Assembly: GCA_036583965.1 (NCBI GenBank)
Contig: JAZBQD010000030.1
Coordinates: 56,793,551 to 56,857,550, forward strand
Source: Prunella strophiata
Taxonomy: Eukaryota; Chordata; Aves; Passeriformes; Prunellidae
Length of the DNA stretch: 64,000 nt
Direction: 5' to 3'
Shown: piece after piece, positions 37,501-48,939 of the stretch
How positions within the stretch are numbered: position 1 is the stretch's first letter
How the letters are laid out: every line of letters starts with the position of its first letter
The notes under the pieces: model-generated
What the model was told of the DNA's origin: nothing
What the model saw: only the letters and a program-made list of their open reading frames with translations
Databases searched by the model: none
Translations under genes and position numbers: made by a program

Positions 37501-39524
37501 ACCTGCCTTTTGACCTTGATATATTATGTGCATTTTCTGACCCTGGTTTACTGTAAGGTAGTTTAAATTTCATTTAATCATTTGCTTTTACCTGGAAATC
37601 AGCAAACCTCATGGGGCTTTCTTGGAATTTTTTCAGTGCTTTCTGGTTTCTCATAATATTGAAGGCAAACATTATGTGTTTTCTTATCATTTCCTAGGAA
37701 ACAGACAGAATGAATATAAAATGTATTGCAGAACTCCTGAATGGACAAAAGATCATGGGATAATATTTATTAATATCTAAATTCAGTTTATGCTTAAAAA
37801 TATGCTTATATTGACAGATAAAACTCACCCTTTCAAATTAGAACAATTTTATGAACATTGATAATGAATTAGAAAGCCATAACAAAGTGTGAAGTTGAGT
37901 GGCTTTGTATTTGTGGGAGATTCAATACTAAAATATTGTCAGAGACAGAGGCCATTTATGATGGACCTTTGTCAAGCCCAAGAGATGAAGGTGTTCTAAG
38001 AAGGCAAGGAGAAAGGGAAATTGTGAACATTTTAGCTTATGTTCAAGTACATGAGTGACTTTGTGGTGACAATCCAAGATTTGTTATTTATGAAGTTTCA
38101 CAAAATCTCTAAAGCCCCTGCCTTATTCCTGGGACATATTTTGGTTAAGTTTGTCTAAAAATTATGAAGCTCACAGCCCAAGTACAACCAGAAAAATTAC
38201 AATACCACTCAGTTTAAAACTAAGCACTAGATCCAGGCAGGCAGAACAGTGAATAAGTTTTCTCAAAGCCTAGAAAGTAGCAAAACTAAAAGTGCCCCAA
38301 AGGAAGGGAAATTCTCACCCAGAGTTCATGTAGAGAGAGAAAAAAAAAAAAAAAAAAGAGAGTACTCAAAAGAGACTTCTGATGCCTTAGCAGAAGAAAG
38401 GATCTAAAGCTATTGCTCTTAACTTTTGACCTGGCACTACAGTCCTTTGAGACCTCTACTTCGTGGATGAAAGGGAAAGAGAAAGAAAAAAATGGGTCTT
38501 AGTCTCACCTGGACAAATAAAACTACTACATTCTTCAATTCTGTGACCTTGGCTATGTGATTTTTCTTGTTGGGTAAAATAAGCAGCAGCAATATGTGCA
38601 TATAAAGAAGATGTCAAAGCACAGGCAATAGTGAAATAATTTGGGATTTCTATATATTTAGACTTCTAAATAATGCACATTTCTAACTACACAGACTTTT
38701 TTAAAGCAGAATTATTCTCAAATCACACTTATAAGGCCAAAGTCTTCAAAAATTCACTAAAGCACTTCATTTTGGACATATAAATAGTCTTAGAAATTTG
38801 TGTCACTGAAAATTATTTCAGAGACTGCAGCTCAGCTTTCATTTGGGTATTTTTTTACATGTAATCTGGATTTTTCTTTCTAATTGTGTAATCCAGGCAG
38901 AACATGCTATTTATCTAAATAGCTAATCTTACTTACATAATGTAGTGCATTAATCCATTAATGAATTTATTTTATTCTACTCAAACTAAGGAGATGTTAA
39001 AGATACCTGGTTGGAATTTTGATTCTGTTATCGTTTACTTCAGTAGATTGTAATCAGCTTCCATGTGCTTGTAGAAAAACTTGTGTCCTATATTTCTTTA
39101 ATTTCCTTAAATTAACATTTTTTCTTTGTCTTGAATTCAAAGTTTTTCTTTCTTAATTAAAAAAAAAAAAGAAAATAAAAAAATATTTTTCATAAATGAT
39201 GTTTAATTCACTATGCTATTATGTCAAGTCATAACATATGTTGGACTTTGAGGTACCAATAAGAGGCTTTTTATATCTCTCCAAGTAAGAAGCAAAAGGG
39301 GGAAGAAGACATGTCCTGTTGCCTAATATTCTCATCCTAGAACAAAATTCAAGATGAGATTTATGCTTGAGAGCTGTTAGTTATGCTGCTGATTCAAAGG
39401 CATGTCCTGCTCAAACTAGAATTATAATGTAAAAAAAGGTGAAAGATTTTGGTTTGGTCTCTTAAAATAACTCTCTTCAAAGGCTAAAACTTGTGATATG
39501 CATCAATTCCATCTGAGATGATGG
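34581..39524. other. Unique A+T-rich DNA with homopolymers, no gene recognised
   Basis: A-runs occur at about 37441-37457, 38340-38357 and 39159-39170. Frames at 35188-35451 and 35658-35897 have no recognisable motif. No RNA gene, CpG-rich promoter or further transposon was identified in this nearly 5-kb stretch. Confidence 0.55.
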
Positions 39525-39760
39525 TGACAGAATCACAAAATGTTGAAGATTAGAAGAGAGCACTGCAGGTCAGTCTTGTCCAACCTGCCTGCTCAAGCAC
39601 AGCTCCCGAAAGTGCATCACTCAGGATTGTGCTTTGGGTTTCTCCAGGGAAGGAGATATTGCCAGAATCTCTGGGGAACCTGCACAAGTGCTCCATCATC
39701 CTCACAGGAAAGTTCTTTCTAATGTTCAGGTGGAACCTCCTGGTCCTCTTTGTTCATGGG
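39525..39760 (-). mobile_element. CR1 LINE, 3' portion, abutting an LTR
   Basis: Reverse-complement CR1 reading from its 3' end: 'acagaatcacaaaatgttga' near 39530, 'cttgtccaacctgcctgctc' near 39575, 'tctccagggaaggagatatt' near 39641, 'gtgctccatcatcctcacag' near 39689 and 'aatgttcaggtggaacctcc' at 39721. It stops at about 39760, where an ERV LTR begins with TG. The CR1 does not resume beyond the LTR, so either the LTR inserted here and the far side was lost, or a deletion joined the two. Several in-frame fragments in it are not genes. Confidence 0.9.
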
Positions 39761-39985
39761 TGTGCTGGTTTTGGCTGGGGTAGAGTTAATTTTCTTCTCA
39801 GTGGCTAGTATGGGGCTGTGTTTTGGATTTGTTTTGAGCACAGGGCTGAAAAAAGAGAGATGTTTTTATTATTGCTAAACAGGCTTGCACAGAGCCAAGT
39901 CTTTTTCTCTCTTCATGCAGCCACACTGGCAAGGAGGTTGGGAGAAGACACAGCTGGGACAGGTGACACAAACAAGGGCAACTGC
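39761..39985 (+). mobile_element. ERV LTR, 5' fragment
   Basis: Begins TGTGCTGGTTTTGGCTGGGG at 39761 and continues 'tagagttaattttcttctca', 'gggctgtgttttggatttg' near 39811 and 'acagctgggacaggtgacac' near 39949. This matches the opposite strand of the end of the LTR at 31048-31755, so both belong to one family in opposite orientations. Only about the first third of an LTR is preserved and no internal retroviral sequence follows. Plus orientation is assigned because this TG start is the form usually given for the family; that is from memory. Confidence 0.75.
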
Positions 39986-42456
39986 AGTGCTAGTGCTGGG
40001 GTTCCTGCTCTGGCCTGGGTGATTTTACTGCAAACCAGTAGAGTGTAAAAGTAATGAGAGTGTTCAATGTAAGAAAAGGAAAATATACAAGTTTTTGAAA
40101 GTCCAGTTAAACAAGTTTGTGTTTAGCAATGCCTGTGCTAAACTGAACCTCTCCAGCTGACCTTTATTTATATCTTGGAGGCTTTTTGCCTGTGTTTTAA
40201 ACAAAGAGATAATTTATCCAGGAGGCAAGATGGCATTTCAGTTTCTTTAGAAAATAATAGATAACTAGAAAAAGAGAGAAAACATCATCTGTTTTTGCTC
40301 TATTTTTTTTTAAGCAGGATGTTTTAGAAACCTTATCTTAGTAAAACAAATAACCTTATCCTTCAGCTGTGAACAATAGCTACAAAAAGACTTCTACCAA
40401 AGTCTTAAAATCTGCAGAATAAAAAACTCATTTATAGTCATAGAAAAAAATTGTAAAGCTTTAGAAGATGCAATGACTGAAGCTCCAGCCCTTAGCGAAT
40501 TATGATAAAAAAGGGAATGTCCCAGTGTCCAGCTTTAATTGTTGCTCATTAGCCTGAAAATGCCACATAAATGTGAAAGATCCTGTTACTGGATTAGCTA
40601 TGTGTGTCTGATAAAGGATGCATCAATCATTACTAGTTTCAAGTTGTTTCCATAAGAGGTCTTAAAAGGGAAATGCAGCTCAGTTTCTGTGCTGCAGGTG
40701 GCACCCAGTAAAGACTCTACTGCTTTTGAGCTGGCTGCAGAACTGTCAGCCCTGCCTTTTGCTCCATCTTTCCAGAAGTCTGTTTGTTTGCTTTGAGACA
40801 GATAAGGATGGGGGTAATTGTTGTTAACAGGCAAAAAGGAAAAATAGGGCACAAGTTTTGCTTATGCTGTTCAATTCCAATTCCATCTTTATCCCTTTGT
40901 TTTTAACTTCGTTTTTTTTCCTTTTTTTTTTCTTTTTTTGGGTGTCCTTACCAGTTTCCCAGGCTCACTCTCCTCCAGTCTTGTTTACCTACACAAAATG
41001 AATAGCAAGTTATGCCATCAGATATGTTTCACTAATTCTCTTGAAGGTCAAAAAGCTAGAGACAATGTTGTCACTGAGCTCTAGCACTGAAGAACATCTT
41101 AGCCATCAACTTGGAAGATATTCAGAGGCAGTCATTCCATCATCCATAACATTGCATAGAACACAAGGAGTGAGTGAAAATTTAAAGTAATTGCTCGAAA
41201 ATTAGGTTTTTTTCACTTTGATTATTAGTTCAACTCCAACAAAATTTCCAACTTAAGTTTCAAAGACTATTTTTATGGCTCCTCTAAAGGGAAGAGGTAC
41301 TGAATATGTCCTGTATCAGCTTATGCCATAAAAGTACTCAGAAAGGACTATTCATGAAGTCCTTCTTTTGAATGTTGTAGACTCAAAACACCTGAGAAGG
41401 AGAGCAGATTTAACTTGAGTCTATGTCATACTGGGTAAAAATTCTCAAACTGTTAGATAAAATCACTTTCAAATATTTCAGAAACTTTTTCTCTTTTTCT
41501 CACTATTTTTGTTTGGTTTGGGTGGTTTTATTTTTTTGTTTGTGGGTTTTTTGGTTTTTTTTGGTTTGGTTTGTTTTGTTGGGGTTTTTTTTGTTTTTTT
41601 TTTTTGGTTTTTTTTTTGTGGGCTTTTTGTTTGTTTGCTTGTTTGTTTTATTGGGGTTTTTGTTAAATTTTTTTATGGACTCCTTGAGGCAGTAATCAAA
41701 TTCCCCGTTTTTTCCGAGAAACTCTCCAGTGGATTCAAAGTGAAATATCTGTCCTAGCAATAGGCACAATTGAAATTCCTGTTTGGCTTTTAGCCACACA
41801 CTTTGGAGTGGCTTGAGCAGTTTTAATTTCGACACTGAGATTTTAAAACCAGCACAATCTCTAATAGGTACCTACTATATTTTACATTTAAATGTATTTG
41901 ACATGCAATTCTTTTTTGTTTGTTTGTTTGTGGTTTTCAGTGGGGTTCAAGGGAGCTTTTGTTTGGCTATATTTTGAGGATTTTTTGGCAGGAGAAACCT
42001 GCTTGGGTCAACTTACAATGTTTGTGCCTAAATGACATTGATGTACAGAGAGATGTTCACATATGTAGCAACATTATAATTGTTGCATCTTTCATTGGAA
42101 CTCCATCAATCACTGACAGTTCTGCTTTTAAAGGTACATGGTATGGAGGAACATAACAAGGTTTTTTTAATCCATTTTGACAGCTGTGTAAAAGACAGCA
42201 AGATGTCACCTTTCAAAATCTGATTATCCTCTTATTTATACCAACGTGGTTCTGATTAACTCCACTTGCTTTTATGGAATTAAATAAATAATAAATTGTA
42301 CCATTATAAGGAATACTGAAGTTAAGATCACAGTGCATTTGACAATATTTACTTCATAGTTGAAGGAGAAGAACAAATATATGCTAGAACTTGTTTTTAA
42401 TTTTCATTATTAAAATCACAAATTTTTGCAGCATTTAGGTTCAGCTTCACAACAGG
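39986..42456. other. Unique DNA with a T/G-rich island
   Basis: The minus-strand frame at 40598-40852 and the plus-strand frame at 41783-41977 have no recognisable domain. The T/G-rich island at 41505-41672 is listed separately. No further transposon or RNA gene was seen. Confidence 0.55.
41505..41672. repeat. T/G-rich strand-asymmetric island
   Basis: Nearly all T and G on the plus strand, made of TTTG, TTTTGG and TTTTTGGGG-like units with five runs of three or four G spaced about 20-40 bases apart. The spacing is too wide for a standard G-quadruplex motif. Phe/Val/Gly/Leu-rich frames on plus (41423-41757) and Lys/Asn/Thr-rich on minus (41503-41835) are its translations, not genes. Confidence 0.85.
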
Positions 42457-42582
42457 AGGAAGGAAGGAAGGAAGGAAGGAAGGAAGGAAGGAAGGAAGGA
42501 AGGAAGGAAGGAAGGAAGGAAGGAAGGAAGGAAGGAAGGAAGGAAGGAAGGAAGGAAGGAAGGAAGGAAGGAAGGAAGGAAA
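42457..42582. repeat. Perfect (GGAA)n microsatellite, about 31 copies
   Basis: An uninterrupted GGAA tetranucleotide array of about 126 bp, preceded by 'aacaggagg' and followed by 'aaacccaaaccc'. The strand is pure purine, so it could form triplex DNA. GGAA is the core of ETS-family transcription factor sites, and long GGAA arrays are known to act as enhancers for some ETS fusion proteins in human cells; nothing here shows that this copy is active. Repeated Glu-Gly-Arg-Lys and Leu-Pro-Ser-Phe frames (42397-42698) are its translations. Confidence 0.95.
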
Positions 42583-45143
42583 ACCCAAACCCTCCTAACC
42601 AGGAATAAAACCCCCTTTATTCTCATCCCATTGACACTTAGAGCTCCACTGACTTTGTCAGGTAATTCTGGTTTATACCAGAACAAGAGAAGAATCAAAT
42701 TAAATACATCTCTAACTGTAAATTATATTTGCATTTGTGTGTGCATATATTGTATGTGTATGTAAGTATGGTTACAGAACCCCCAGACCATTTTTGTTCA
42801 CTATTAATAACAATCTTGATATGTGGGCAGATATACATTTCCACAGTTCTTTAACATAACAATGAGACACTTGTGATGTGATTCTTTATCTACATGTGGA
42901 GCCATAAATACAACTTTGGAAAACCTCATAGCCATGCCTTTTCTTTTCCAGGCATTCCCTTCCCCTCTGTCCACATTTGTATACTACTGTTTCCTTTGCC
43001 TTAGATACACACAAAATGGTTCTCCAGTCTTCTCTTTGCCATAGCACAGAAAAAATCCCAAGGCTGTCCTGAACTTGCTGAGGTTATGCAAGGCATCGTG
43101 TGCCCAGACATCAACATGCTGAATATTAAGTGCTACTGGAATAAAATCTTTAAAGTTTTTTCATGAAATTTCTCCAATTTGTGCAAAACTATAAATTTTG
43201 TATTTTTATTCCTGAAATATGTTATTGATTCTTTTACAGGAATTTTTTAAACAGTTTTTAAAATATTCTCTGATTATAAATTTGATGCAGTTTTGTAGCA
43301 TTGAAAATTTCCCATTGTTTGATTCACACCATTGGGTGTCAGTATGACTCACAAATACAATTATTTTAAATTTTAAATAAATATGGCTATATTTTAAAAT
43401 TTAGACTTGCTGCCCAAATAAATTTTAAAACTTCCCCTGTCTTGTGAGAATGACTTTACCCAGAACTGACAGTACTCAGGCCTTCTGAAAATATCACTAA
43501 TTTCTTTTGGAACCAAAACAGGGAGGTGAGAGTTGGAGGGAAGCCCTTAAGCTAAAAGGCTGCTGCTCCAAAGTCAGGCTTCCTCTAACTTTCTATTTTA
43601 CCAGTAGCCTTGGTCCCCTCTCACTACACCAGGGGCATGAAGAGAGAATTTACAGGCAAGGGATTTTGTGTTCATATACAAGTGCACTGCTGAAAACTGG
43701 GATAAGAGCATCCTGTGGTCCCCTACCAGTTTTGGAGGAGGCTGGAGATCAGGACAATCTGAAGATCCAGGACTGTAATTCAACTCACTCTTAGCTTAGG
43801 CAGACTTTTAAAGGCTGGACCTTTGATTTGCTCTCCAGGCTTCATTGGCTGTATTGATTAAATCTCTGTTAACTACATAGGAAATGTATATATTTATCTT
43901 TCTTTTAGACACCTACATTCAGGGAAATTAAATCTGGATCTAAATTCCATTCCACCAAACTATTCTTACTAAGCTTATATCAATATAAGTATTGAATATT
44001 ATAATAAGGAAACTGCTGCTACAATTGGGACTGATTTGACTTTTACAATGTGAAGACACAAATGACTTCTATGCCTGTATGAGCCTCAAAACACATGGAT
44101 AATCCTCTCTAGCAAAGAGAAGCCAACTTGTCCTTAGCTGTCTTATTGCTTATTTTTCAGAAGGCACTCAAATCATACACAAGGGGATGGACTTTAAAAA
44201 AGTTGGTTTCTTTTGAAATAAACTTCAAACTTCAGACACACCATAGCTCCAGATGTTTAATTCCCATGCATGCTGATTGGCAGAGTGAAGGCAAAAGCAT
44301 GTTTTAAAGAACTTATTTTTTACTTAATACAAAAGGACACCTGTGCCCTCTTATCTCCTAAAAATATCCACCTTTTAACTCCCTTTCTGCTCATCTTCAC
44401 TTCCACGTTAAAATGTGCCATTGCTGTTTTTCCCTGTGTTTATCCTGACCACCATCCCTCTCTGCATGAGAGCAAAGAACAGAAGCTCAGAAATCTCTGG
44501 AGTAGCAGAGCTGCCAGAGGAACTAAAAGCAGATTTTAAAGACTGGCTTGCCCAGGGAGTCTATATGTCACATAAGACTTCCAGCAGGTCTGCTGAAATG
44601 CACCTTTTTGGGAGGAAAGGAGCTGCTTGGGGAGCAATCAGGATCCCAGTGAAAGCTCTTCCTGTTCAGACCAGCTGCTTGGTTAGTCCTCAAAAAACCC
44701 TGATGGGATTATTTCAAGTTTCATGCACATTTACCTAAGGCATTGGACGGGCACTTCCTTAAGCAGAAAAATGAATAACAAAATCACAAATTATTAAGAA
44801 ATAAATAAAATGGTGATTTTTTTGTGGGACCTCATTTCACCTGCACTTGGACATGCAAAGATATTTTTTAATTCACCAGCAGCTGTCCTGGCAAGGCAAG
44901 TCATCAAAACCCTGCAAAGGTAGATGATAGAAACAGGATACACAAAGCTCCCTTCGCATTGTGGGCTGGAAATGTCAGCAGCTCCCACACAAAGCATTTT
45001 TACACTTCAGGCCTGGGACAGCCACTTTGATACTTTGATTAACTGTCTGTTGTCTTTTTAAAAAATTCCAGGGAAAGTCAATATTGTCTTTGTAGAGACT
45101 GGTTTCTCTGTACAGAAAGGTGAGAAACAACCTCCATCCTTTC
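42583..45143. other. Unique DNA, no gene recognised
   Basis: Frames at 43507-43794, 44270-44539 and 44415-44738 (95, 89 and 107 residues) lie in somewhat more G+C-rich sequence but contain no motif I recognise and have no splice or promoter context that would favour one. No repeat family was identified. Confidence 0.5.
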
Positions 45144-45340
45144 TCGTTTTTTTGTTTTTTTTTTTTTTTTTTTTTGTTGTTATTCTGGTTTTGGGTTTTT
45201 TTGTTTATTTGGGGGTTTTTGTATGGTTTCTTTTTTGTTTGTTTGGTTTTTTGGGTTTTTTTTTTTGTTGGTTGATTGGTTTGGGGTGAAGTCAGTTTGT
45301 TTGGTTTAGTTTGGTTTTGATTTTGCTTTTTTTCTTTTTA
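45144..45340. repeat. T/G-rich strand-asymmetric island
   Basis: Starts as T-runs of about 6 and 22 separated by G, then TTTG, TTGGTTT and TTTGGGGG units to about 45340. Plus-strand T/G composition matches the islands at 41.5 and 46.2 kb. An A/C-rich tract of opposite strand bias follows at 45698-45772. Confidence 0.85.
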
Positions 45341-46186
45341 GTTGCAATATCTCCAGGCAAGAAGTGTACTAAATACTAGATTTTAATTTCGACAAATTCT
45401 ACAAGCTATGGTCAAAGAGATAATTTTTGTTGTTGCAGTTGTTAGGAAAAGGGAAAAGACAGTTTTTTTTTTAAGTGGAATACTATATGTTAAATTAAAT
45501 TTCAAGAACAGATTTATCTAACTGGATTTTTTTCTGTGTTTATGTCAGAGGACAAATAATTTAAAGGAAAGCATTTGTTTTTTTATTTCTAGTTTCATTT
45601 ATTCAACTTCTGCATCAGACACAGGCTGACATTTGGAGGAATCTATGTCTTTATTCCCACAGGATTTTACCTGAAGCTTATCAGTAAAGAGGTTCTTTAT
45701 TAAAAAAAAAGAAAAAAAAAGAAAAAAAAAACCACAAGCAGCCCACCAACCAAACACCCAAAAAACCCCACATGAAAAGACCTTTCAAAAAACACCAGTG
45801 AACTATCGTGAAGTTAAATCAAAGAGGATATATTTCCATGTGGTTTTGACAGCACTTGTCATAAGAAGCTCTATGGGAATGTAGTCTCTGATTCACTAGA
45901 TGCTTCTATGTATCTTCTTTGAAATGGGGTGGTGGGATGGGAAATTCTCTGCAGCTAGTCTGTCCCTTTGATAAAACTGCTGATCTGTGGCATCTTTGCT
46001 AGAAGCTTATTGCTGTTTCTAGTGCTGCGTGTCTTACTCCAGAGAAAGAAGCAGCTGTGAACTCCACTGCTACATGCCTGCCATGTGACTGCAGCTATCT
46101 GTGATCATGTTGTTTTTGTCCAATTTCAACTTTGCCTGTTTAAGGCAATTTTACAAAAGAAGGCAATCATAAACACTGTCTGGGAT
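45341..46186. other. Unique DNA with an A/C-rich tract
   Basis: An A-run/GAAA tract at 45699-45731 is followed by A/C-rich sequence to about 45772. The rest is unique, with no recognisable gene or element. Confidence 0.55.
45698..45772. repeat. A/C-rich tract with A-runs
   Basis: Three A-runs of about 9-10 separated by single G, then ACC, CCAACC, ACACCC and AAAACCCC units. The strand bias is opposite to the T/G island some 360 bp upstream, so the two could pair partially if single-stranded. Confidence 0.75.
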
Positions 46187-46325
46187 CTCTTTTTGTTTGT
46201 TTGTTTTGAGGTTTTTGTTGTTTTTTTTTACTTATTTTTTGTGGCGGTTTTCTTTCTGGTTTTGTTTGTTTGTTTGCTTGTTTTATTTGTTTTGGTTTTT
46301 TTGTTTGTTTGTTTCCTTTCTTTCT
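46187..46325. repeat. T/G-rich strand-asymmetric island, (TTTG)n-based
   Basis: Composed of (TTTG)n runs at about 46190-46207, 46262-46278 and 46300-46312 with T-runs between, ending in CCTTTCTTTC. It explains the Phe/Val/Leu-rich plus frame at 46085-46387 and the Lys/Gln/Pro-rich minus frame at 46167-46487, neither of which looks like a gene. Confidence 0.85.
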
Positions 46326-46798
46326 ATCTTCCTTATTTTCTGCCCTGTGACATGGGAAAAAAAAAAATAATTCTTCCTTTGGTATGATGTACATACAGCA
46401 TGTTCCTAAAGATGACACAGAAAAAAAAAGGGAAGCCAGAATCCCCTTTGAGACGTGACTGATTTTTATACCATTCCCAGAATTCAAATCAATTATTAGG
46501 TCAGTATATCAAATCAGCTCTAAATGGTTTTGTGATAATTCATATTTGCAGAGCAGTTACCATCCTATCAGTAAATCTGGACTTTCCTCCTACTGAGTTT
46601 GCTTTTGGCTCAGCAAGACAGATGTGTATTTGTTTTGCAAAAAAGCATAGCTTCTGGCTCTAGCAAACAAATCAAACATTTTCTGTTCCTCTGGACTTGT
46701 TTTGGTGGTTTTTGTTTTGAAACAGTCAAGAACTTAAGTACAGGAAGGTGGTGTTGCTAGAGGATGTTGTGTTTCTCTTTCTTTCCTGCCCCTGTCAG
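46326..46798. other. Unique DNA, no gene recognised
   Basis: Short unique stretch ending in the pyrimidine-rich sequence 'tttctctttctttcctgccc' that would form the acceptor tract of the candidate exon beginning at 46799. No repeat or coding feature was recognised before that. Confidence 0.5.
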
Positions 46799-46952
46799 AT
46801 ATACCCCTTGTGGTAATAATCAAGAGAAACAAGACCAAAGAGAATAAGAAAGAGAAAATGAAGGGAATCATAGAACTAGACAATTCTATGATTGCAGATA
46901 CTCTTCAAGAGTCACTCACAGCTCAGATCATTAACACAAAGAAGAAAGGAGG
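46799..46952 (+). other. Candidate exon: 154-nt open frame with strong acceptor and donor (unconfirmed)
   Basis: The acceptor has the best pyrimidine tract in the window (46771-46796, mixed C and T) ending in CAG at 46798. A donor GTAAGA follows at 46953. One frame is open throughout, 50 codons from 46801, hydrophobic at its start (IPLVVII), then rich in Lys and Glu, later containing LDNSMIADTLQESLTAQ. Phases would be 1 and 2. I do not recognise the protein. Against coding, 46866-46893 is a 10-bp inverted repeat whose arms match the CR1 terminal octamer in both orientations. It could also be a non-coding RNA exon or a chance match. Confidence 0.25.
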
Positions 46953-48881
46953 GTAAGAAGTTGTTCATTTGTTTTAAACTGGAATGGGGAAAGCTGATCT
47001 GTTAATCTCCCAGTACACTGAAATTTCCCCTGACTTCAAAAATATATACTCCTATGATGAATTGATAGAAACAGAAAAAAGAATTAAAGACAAAATTCTC
47101 TGAAACCACATCAGGGATTTATAGCTGGAGTAAGCACTAGTTGTTGTTAACTGGGGAAAAACAGGCATTCAGCTGGTGACAGATGGTTTGTGGAAACAAT
47201 TTGGTCTTTAAGGAAGAGAGCTCCTCAGGCTCTAGCGAAAGCAGAGACTTAGCCATTGGTGGAAGGAAGAGGTGCTAATAAGGACAAAGAGTGACTCAGG
47301 TCAGTTAGGCTTTGGTGGTTAACTGTATATTCATTTTGACAGTTTTCTGTCATGAACGACAACAAATCACATAGGCAGAGCTCAAGATGCCAGCAATACC
47401 ACAGGAAGGTGAAACAGCTTAGTGAGTCACAGATTTACTAGGATGGCTAATGCAGCTGAGATTTGCTGCCCTGTGGCCTTTTAGCTCTGAATCATGGCCT
47501 ATGTGTGATGCAGACTACATGGAATGGTGACAGCCATACGCCTGAGCAGCTAGTCTGGTTCAGACTCTGGACATATTTGGCTGAGACAGTAATATGAAAA
47601 ACAAAAAACCAGTGTAGTCAACCTATTTAAAATAAATATTGGCCTAAATATTCTTGGAGTATAACACAGTTTAGTGGAGTGGCATCAAGCCTATTTGGAA
47701 GATGTGTAACATAAGTGTTAGTTAGAGAAAAATAGTCCTACATAGATTATGCTGAGTAACCTGAGTTATAATTCACCATATATACAGTGAAATACCCATC
47801 ACAGAATTGAAATTAATCTCTTTTAAGGAAGATATTGATATGAGACAGCACCATTTGAGTGGTTACCATATCTGCCACATCTGTATATCAATATAATAAG
47901 TTCAGTGATAGCAGAGTACAATAAACATCTGTTTCCCATTCCTGCCACATCTAAATCCTGTGAAAAAATATCTTGTATCAATTTTTCCATTGTTCAGAAT
48001 TAAGGCAGGGACCTTTTTTGGAATAACAGTGGCTAAAGTCATGAACTTTGTTAACTTTTGTTTATTGCTGTCTCCTGATTGTAGAGCTGCATAAAATGTG
48101 CATTTGCTCAGGTTTACACATCACTCCATAGAGCCAGTGCAATTCAGAGACTGCAGCATGTCCTAACTATTTCTTCATTTTGCACAGGTGAGACAAAACA
48201 TGCTGTGGAGGTTGAAATGCCACAACCTTCTTATTGCATTTATTCATCTGGAAACTTAACTGAACTAAATAACTAGGATGCAACCACACAGGGCCTTAAC
48301 ATTTAACACTGAATACATTGAACCGAGTCCACACCAGCTGGCAACCAGCAAAGACAGCAAAACAGCAGTTAAGCAGAAATAAGAATAATTCCCATATAAT
48401 TATGCAAAAGCAGGAAGTCTATATTTTTCAAACTGGATGGACAAATTTTCTTGCATTCCTTATGTGTGATAATTCTATACATTTTTTTTGCCTACCATTC
48501 TGCTGATGAGTTGGGTAGCTTAGATAACACACCTGAAGTATGTACTGAAAGGAGTTGCATTAAAATAAATGAGCCTATTCATTTTCAGAAAGGTTTGAGA
48601 GGGAAAGGCTTAAACATTCACAGCAGGTGACACTACCTATTTCATTTAAAAATATTGCCAGGGAAAAGAAGAATCTAATGTCAGGAATGGGTTATTAGGA
48701 ATATTACATTCAGTATCAACTTTGGACCTTCAAAGAAACCAGAAAGACCCCAGTACCTACATTTCATTTACATTCAGACCTGACTGGTAACCTATTCCCT
48801 TTGCTCCCTGTGTCATCCTTCCATACGTCCTGACCCTGATGTCAAATATCTTTTCTAGGGTAAATGCCAGAGGAAGAAGGG

Positions 48882-48884
<3 letters not shown>
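46953..48884. other. Unique A+T-rich DNA, no gene recognised
   Basis: No repeat family or reading frame of note. The plus frame at 48318-48506 (62 residues) is unremarkable. Sequence from 47400 to 47580 is a little richer in G+C without any recognisable feature. Confidence 0.55.
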
Positions 48885-48924
<40 letters not shown>

Positions 48925-48939
48925 TGAAGAGTTTTATTG
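48885..48939 (-). other. T37 run with an adjacent polyadenylation signal (possible retrocopy tail)
   Basis: Read on the minus strand, AATAAA (complement of 48933-48938) is followed 11 bases later by an uninterrupted A37 run (48885-48921). This spacing is what a reverse-transcribed mRNA end shows. The putative body would extend rightward from 48922, but I recognise no parent gene and see no convincing target-site duplication; 'cagaggaag' occurs at 48868 and again near 49116 but is not adjacent to the tail. Processed pseudogenes are uncommon in birds, and an AATAAA by chance in A+T-rich DNA is easy. Confidence 0.3.

Noticed and set aside
41423..41835. Hydrophobic plus-strand frames resembling membrane proteins, with a Lys-rich minus counterpart
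   Set aside because: Produced by the T/G-rich island at 41505-41672; a run of Phe, Val, Leu and Gly is what TTT, GTT, TTG and GGT give.
42397..42698. Repetitive Leu-Pro-Ser-Phe and Glu-Gly-Arg-Lys proteins
   Set aside because: Translations of the (GGAA)n microsatellite.
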